DNA from: Diadema setosum
Lineage: Eukaryota > Echinodermata > Echinoidea > Diadematoida > Diadematidae
Assembly (NCBI RefSeq): GCF_964275005.1
Contig: NC_092706.1
Span: forward strand, 10,931,239 to 10,995,238
Length of the DNA: 64,000 nt
Direction of reading: 5' to 3'
Below the pieces are notes generated by a model. That model was given only the letters and a program-made list of their open reading frames with translations, searched no databases and had not been told where the DNA came from. The position numbers were made by a program, and so were the translations under genes. Position 1 is the stretch's first letter. Every line of letters begins with the position of its first letter. Shown here one piece after another: positions 59,867 to 64,000 of the stretch.

Positions 59867-61168
59867 TCATGTCTCCGGTTCAACCTTGATCTGGACTGCG
59901 GGTACGGGACTGGAGGATTCACTCTGTGCTTGGGGTGACCCGCTCTCAGCTTCCTTTTCTGGCGATGGGTGCTCCGTCGGTCCTTCTTCCTCTTTGCTCT
60001 CCCCATCCTCCTTGGCAGTTTCTGGCGCGCAGGAGTCCGTCGACTTCCTGCCCTGCGCAGAAGCGGACTCCTGTTCCCCCTCGCTTTGGGGTTCCATCTT
60101 GACGTGCTGAGCCGCTGGGGTGCTTGACTGACTCGTCGCGGGAGAGCCGGGAGTGGATGGGTGGGGGGAGGAGCGGTAAGGGGGCGGTGTCTGGGCCTTG
60201 TGGGGCGTGAACTGCGACTCGAGGGTGACGGTCTTCTGGTGAGCGGGGGACAGGCTGGAGGAGCTAGAGGACTGGATGGTGATGGTACCACCCTGGTAGT
60301 TCAGGACCTGTGTGCTGGAACTGGGAACCGAGACAACGGGAGGTGGACGGGCTGTTGGTGGGGGGACCGTCAGCAGCATTGCTGGGCGTGAGGGCTCCTG
60401 TGACAGAGGTGTAGGACTTGCACTCTTCGACGTTCGGTACCCTTGCGGTGCAAGCGAGAAGGAACTCCGGCGCTGGGAGCGGGACTCCACGTTTTGCGAG
60501 TGGCTTGGACTCGGGGGAGCGGATGCCGAGTGGAACTGCATGGGTGCAAGAAGGGGCATCCCGCCCGATAGGGTGGACAGTGGGTAGAGCCCGGCTACGC
60601 TGGAGGGCTGCACTGCAATCATGGTGGGGATTGGGTAAGGATGTTGCTGTCCGCCCGAGGTGGGCGGGGCACCGGTGATCATCATCCCCGGGACGGGCAT
60701 CGGCGGCATCCCCGACTGGATCTGGGGACTGGGGCGTGTCAGGGCCAGGCCAGGTACGGTTGAAGTTGACACCGGCTTTTCGATTACACTGCCCACAGAG
60801 CCCAGCCGCTGGCTGGAGACAAATTGACTTGCCGGAGATTCAATGTGCTTGTAGCCCGAGAGGTCCAACGGACTATTGGGCTCATGACCGCCCCTCCGCT
60901 CCTTCCCCATGTGCTGCTTGGAGTGTCCGAGGTGACCCTGGGGAACCTCCGAGGGTCGCTTCCCGCTGAGATCCAGTGGACTGTAGGGCTCCTGCACCTT
61001 CAGCTGTGGCCCCAGTCCCAGGCCGGGGGCCAGGTAGCGAGGGATGTTGACATGCGGGACGGTGGAACCCAAGTCGACCACACCGGGGAATGCTCTGGGC
61101 CGGCCTGGCTGCTCTCGACGAGGCTCATACTGAGGACCAGGCACAGGACTGTACACTCTTGATAACGG
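59867..61168 (-). CDS. CtBP-motif zinc-finger protein, last coding exon
   Basis: The acceptor TTTTCGCAG precedes 61168 on the minus strand, in phase 0. It encodes 433 residues and stops at 59867-59869. Two PLDLSG motifs (60965-60979 and 60857-60871) match the PxDLS peptide that binds the corepressor CtBP. The middle is rich in Pro, Ser, Gln and Thr. VKME (60092-60103) and IKVE (59879-59890, six residues before the end) fit the SUMOylation consensus. The acidic tail has EEEGPTE and SPEKEAE. Together these suggest a nuclear transcriptional corepressor or adaptor, which is inferred from motifs. I do not recognise the vertebrate orthologue, so no symbol is given. Confidence 0.9.
   Translation of the reverse strand, partial: PLSRVYSPVPGPQYEPRREQPGRPRAFPGVVDLGSTVPHVNIPRYLAPGLGLGPQLKVQEPYSPLDLSGKRPSEVPQGHLGHSKQHMGKERRGGHEPNSPLDLSGYKHIESPASQFVSSQRLGSVGSVIEKPVSTSTVPGLALTRPSPQIQSGMPPMPVPGMMITGAPPTSGGQQHPYPIPTMIAVQPSSVAGLYPLSTLSGGMPLLAPMQFHSASAPPSPSHSQNVESRSQRRSSFSLAPQGYRTSKSASPTPLSQEPSRPAMLLTVPPPTARPPPVVSVPSSSTQVLNYQGGTITIQSSSSSSLSPAHQKTVTLESQFTPHKAQTPPPYRSSPHPSTPGSPATSQSSTPAAQHVKMEPQSEGEQESASAQGRKSTDSCAPETAKEDGESKEEEGPTEHPSPEKEAESGSPQAQSESSSPVPAVQIKVEPET
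60857..60979 (-). other. Two PLDLS CtBP-docking motifs
   Basis: The motif SPLDLSG is encoded twice, 36 residues apart, in the last exon. Each is preceded by EP.S. Duplicated PxDLS sites are known in CtBP-binding repressors and fit CtBP dimer binding. Direct binding here is inferred. Confidence 0.8.
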
Positions 61169-62307
61169 CTGCGAAAATGACCATAGAATGAGTACAGGAA
61201 AACAAAGAAAACTTTACAATATCATTCAGAAATTCTACCATAATATTTTAACTACCTCATTCAGGCAAAAGTGCATTTCCAAAAAACAAGCATATAAACT
61301 GTTATTTAAAATAACCTTTCTTACATACTGTAAATTAGAAATTTTTGTGAATTTCGTGAGGAGTCACGACTTGCAAAATCGAAATGATCGCGAAAGTTCT
61401 CGTCTACACTATATGCATTGGATGCCTGTGGCAATTTGTGAAAATGTCATGCCGTAAAATGGGCCATCGGCTCGAATTCACCAAAAAAAATTTCACGCTG
61501 CAAATATTTCTGGCTTCACAGTATATGCACAGGCAGCACCTGATAGTATAACAAATCTGGATGTTTTGAGGTTCCCAAGTTCCAAGTGTCACCGTACTTT
61601 CAACACACTACAAACTACCTCCACAATCCTATTTTCCCCTTCTTCAATTTCTTACTCCTTTTTGAGCAGTATAAAACTGCATACTTTGGCTAACACAACA
61701 ATTAAAAATGAAGATATTTAAAATTCTTTTCCAAAATAATTTTTGGCTGCACTTTTTCTAACGTATTCAACATGATTTATCCAAGAACATGTACACGAGA
61801 TATTGGTCCAAGAAGAAGAAAAGTACTGCTTTCTGAGTACTGCAATACATTCTACACACACTTTTAGTGTCATGGTTCATGGACTACATTCAAGGTAGTG
61901 ATGGAATCACATATGATGAACAGTTATTTTAGATGTCTATTGCATTATGTGGGTTACACTGTACAGATGAATGGGCCCACTGTTGACAGTGTGCAATGCC
62001 TCCATGCTGCACTTGACCATGCTCACTTGATCGACAGTGGAACAAATTCTGCAGACAGCTATTAGAAATTAACTCATTTTTCCTATAAAATAGAGCAGGC
62101 ATGGAATGAAAGTCATGCAAGCTCAAACGTGATGCTTTGTAGAGAGTGGAATTGGTGAGGATTGTGACACACAGCTATTTTCCTACAAGGGATGAAGAGC
62201 ACATGTTTTGAGTATCAAATTCCTATGACCACAGGTGGAATCACAAGCTTTGCATGTTTAGAGCGGTCGAGCTAGAAATGCCTGTAATAATACAGGCATT
62301 TACTCAC
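61169..62307 (-). other. Intron with a MITE
   Basis: The donor GAG|GTGAGT lies at 62308/62307 and the acceptor CAG ends at 61169. The 1.14-kb intron contains one MITE (61326-61523). No other feature is seen. Confidence 0.9.
61326..61523. mobile_element. MITE, 198 bp, in the zinc-finger gene intron
   Basis: TACTGTAAATTAGAAATTTTTG at the left and CAAATATTTCTGGCTTCACAGTA at the right (its first and last ~20 bases) are imperfect inverted repeats, with GTGAATTTCGTGAG and TTTCACGC further in. The TA at each end may be the target duplication. It resembles short TA-flanked MITEs. Confidence 0.6.
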
Positions 62308-64000
62308 CTCCTGTATATTCCTTTGCGGGGAGCCACCTGTTGACCCTTCGACCTCTGTGTCCGCCGACTGAGTGTCAAATGATGAGTGAGAGCCTTCGCT
62401 GTCGGCTATGCTTTCCTTCCCTGAATGCTCCTCGCTTCCCGGGTAGTCAACCTCTCTTGGTGGAGGCACCCGGCTCTCTGCGTGCCTCTGGGCAGCTATG
62501 TGGAGTTCCATACCAAAGATGCTGTTGCAGATAAAGTCGCAGTCGGTACACTTGATGAAGAACATCTCGCTCCCCGAGCAGTGGCACTGGAACATCGTGT
62601 ACTGGCCGCGGTACATCTCTGGCTGCATGCTGCCTTCTCGCTTCGAGTACTTACTGGTCTTGTCGGCCTTGCTTTCTGAAGATGGCTTCGGACCATTGCA
62701 CTGGAGGCCGATTCGACTCAGCGACTCCAGGCCTGTGCGGTAGCGACTCTGGGCGTCCATGGGAGAGTGGGGGCGCCCGGGATCACGTTCCTGCGGTGCT
62801 CGCGTCACCCGGCTAATCTTCAAAGGAGCGTCTTCTGTTGCCGAGGACAGAGCAGTAATGGGCAGGGCACTCCCAACGACCCCTTCCGATCTTAACGTTT
62901 GAGAGCTGCTGCCATGGTGGTACACTGGCTTGAGCAGAGTGTTCATGTTACCACTGTGAGGACTACAAGATTTGGATAGGGGAGGGATTCCTGAAGACTG
63001 AGGTATTTGATGCTTGCCATGTCTGAGCGCTGTCTCGCCATTCTGTGAACAGTTCTGCGGCGATGCCTGTGAGCACCGGCTAGGGAGACCTGCGTAGGCC
63101 AGCTTGTGGCGCAGTTCCAACAGTTGAGCCTGATCGAGCTTCGACATGTCTGCGAGCGACTTTGGGAAACCTACATCGCTGCGATCACCAATCCTATTCT
63201 CGGCGCCCTGCAAGGCTGACCTGCGTTCGCTGTCTACTGCCCTCAAGCGGCCCAGCTGTAGTAGGGCACGAATAGTCGCATCGTCTCCCTCGCGTCCAGG
63301 AGGCAGCTGGAGACTCTCCATGGAGGCCGGCGAATCTCCTGTGGCAACTGATCGAGGGCTTGCCACCGCGCCAATGCTGCCTGTTGGGGATGCCTTAGAT
63401 GCAGGTCCACCATAGTTGACGTCAATGTGCGTTCCACTGATACTGTGACGGCGTACACTGCTGGGCTCCATTGGACGGGGTGACGGTGGTTGAGAAACTG
63501 ATCCACAGCTTAGATGGGGAGACCTTGCTGATACAAGCATTCCCCCAGGATTTCTTGGTTGAGGAGATCCTTGGGGCCTGGACACAGGAGAGCTGGGGGC
63601 AGAGTTCCTCGGTGAACTTGGCGCAGAATACCGTGGTGAGCTTGGGGCCGACAAGCGAGGAGAACCAGGAACAGACAGACCAGAGGTAGATGCCGGTGAA
63701 TTGGGGGCCGATAGTGTATTCGCGGGGGAACCTGGTGAGGATTGCGGCAGGGGAGACCCTGGTGCAGGGGAGCGCGATGTCTGGGACCGCGGAAGCGGTG
63801 ACCTCGGTAGTGTTAGACTTGCCGCAGGGGACTTGGCCACCGGCGAGCGTGGTATCCTCTGCTGCGGCTGTGAACGGGACTGATTACCCTTGCCCGGGAT
63901 GTGGATCTTGGGTGGTGGGCCTTTGGCCACTGGACTTCCCGACATGGCCAACTTCCGGCACTTGGTGCAGATGACCAGTCCGCTTGGCGCCACGGGGTAG
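62308..64000 (-). CDS. CtBP-motif zinc-finger protein, penultimate coding exon (5' partial)
   Basis: The frame is open from the window edge to the donor after 62308 and gives 564 codons. Near the edge VICTKCRKL has a CxxC that may belong to a further zinc-binding unit. A long low-complexity part follows, with repeated SPR and APSSPR units (proline-directed phosphorylation-type sites). Near the end, FQCHCSGSEMFF precedes a C-x2-C-x12-H-x5-H finger (codons at 62548-62550 to 62482-62484), CTDCDFICNSIFGMELH and AAQRH. An acidic Ser-rich stretch follows before the splice. The protein is probably nuclear, and DNA, RNA or protein binding by the single finger is unknown. The start codon lies outside the window. 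Confidence 0.9.
62482..62550 (-). other. Single C2H2-type zinc finger
   Basis: The spacing C-x2-C-x12-H-x5-H is visible in the translation. The x12 and x5 spacings are typical of classical or matrin-like fingers. An additional CHC pair just upstream (FQCHCSGSE) might add ligands. Confidence 0.75.

Noticed and set aside
59867..61162. Several plus-strand frames of 70-110 residues opposite the last exon of the minus-strand gene.
   Set aside because: They are antisense shadows of a GC-rich coding exon whose minus frame is long, has splice sites and contains recognisable motifs.

Overview
This window is eukaryotic and looks like intergenic and intronic DNA from an invertebrate. It is AT-rich and packed with microsatellites, homopolymer tracts and short non-autonomous transposons. 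Its genes are split by introns with good GT/AG sites. The repeat types (tRNA-Met-type SINEs, LINE tails of the (TTGAA)n kind, TA-flanked MITEs ending in a CTCCCGTTATAACG motif, a repeat closing in a CCTCCTTGGCGGAGG-like hairpin) suggest a marine invertebrate deuterostome such as an echinoderm. That placement is inference, because nothing in the window is diagnostic of a species.

Two protein-coding genes are supported. On the plus strand, a class A (rhodopsin-like) GPCR is assembled from three exons (37492-37705, 44039-44678, 45736-45980) whose phases match. It carries TM1-TM7 landmarks but lacks its N-terminal exon. On the minus strand, the last two exons (63999-62308 and 61168-59867) encode at least 997 residues of a large Ser/Pro-rich protein with one C2H2-type finger, two PLDLS CtBP-binding motifs and two SUMOylation-type motifs. 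Its 5' end lies beyond the window. The repeat-poor stretch 51.9-59.9 kb just downstream may hold a long 3' UTR.

The rest is mobile DNA and its debris. Bases 1-17 kb hold a MITE with a SINE nested inside it (4.6-5.2 kb), a 890-bp full-length palindrome (5.4-6.3 kb), dispersed repeats, a 354-bp foldback element (14.2-14.5 kb), a LINE 3' UTR and a 459-bp TTAA-flanked element. From 17.2 to 21 kb lies a LINE 3' end followed by a 2.7-kb nested palindrome in which the two arms serve as filled and empty site for a CpG-rich MITE. From 21 to 37 kb there is a modular hairpin, long simple repeats, a second TTAA element, two SINE families, a third foldback element and a second copy of the 890-bp palindrome. 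The 6.3-kb first GPCR intron contains a MITE and a degenerate 3.1-kb non-LTR retrotransposon in antisense. The second intron contains another copy of the modular hairpin. From 46 to 52 kb there are SINE fragments and one more foldback element.

No rRNA or functional tRNA genes, CRISPR arrays or bacterial-type features are present. The most noteworthy observations are the paired 250-bp hairpins built from about 15-bp modules, the 2.7-kb nested palindrome, a covarying stem-loop shared by two LINE 3' UTRs, and a MITE carrying consensus NRF1 and CRE sites.
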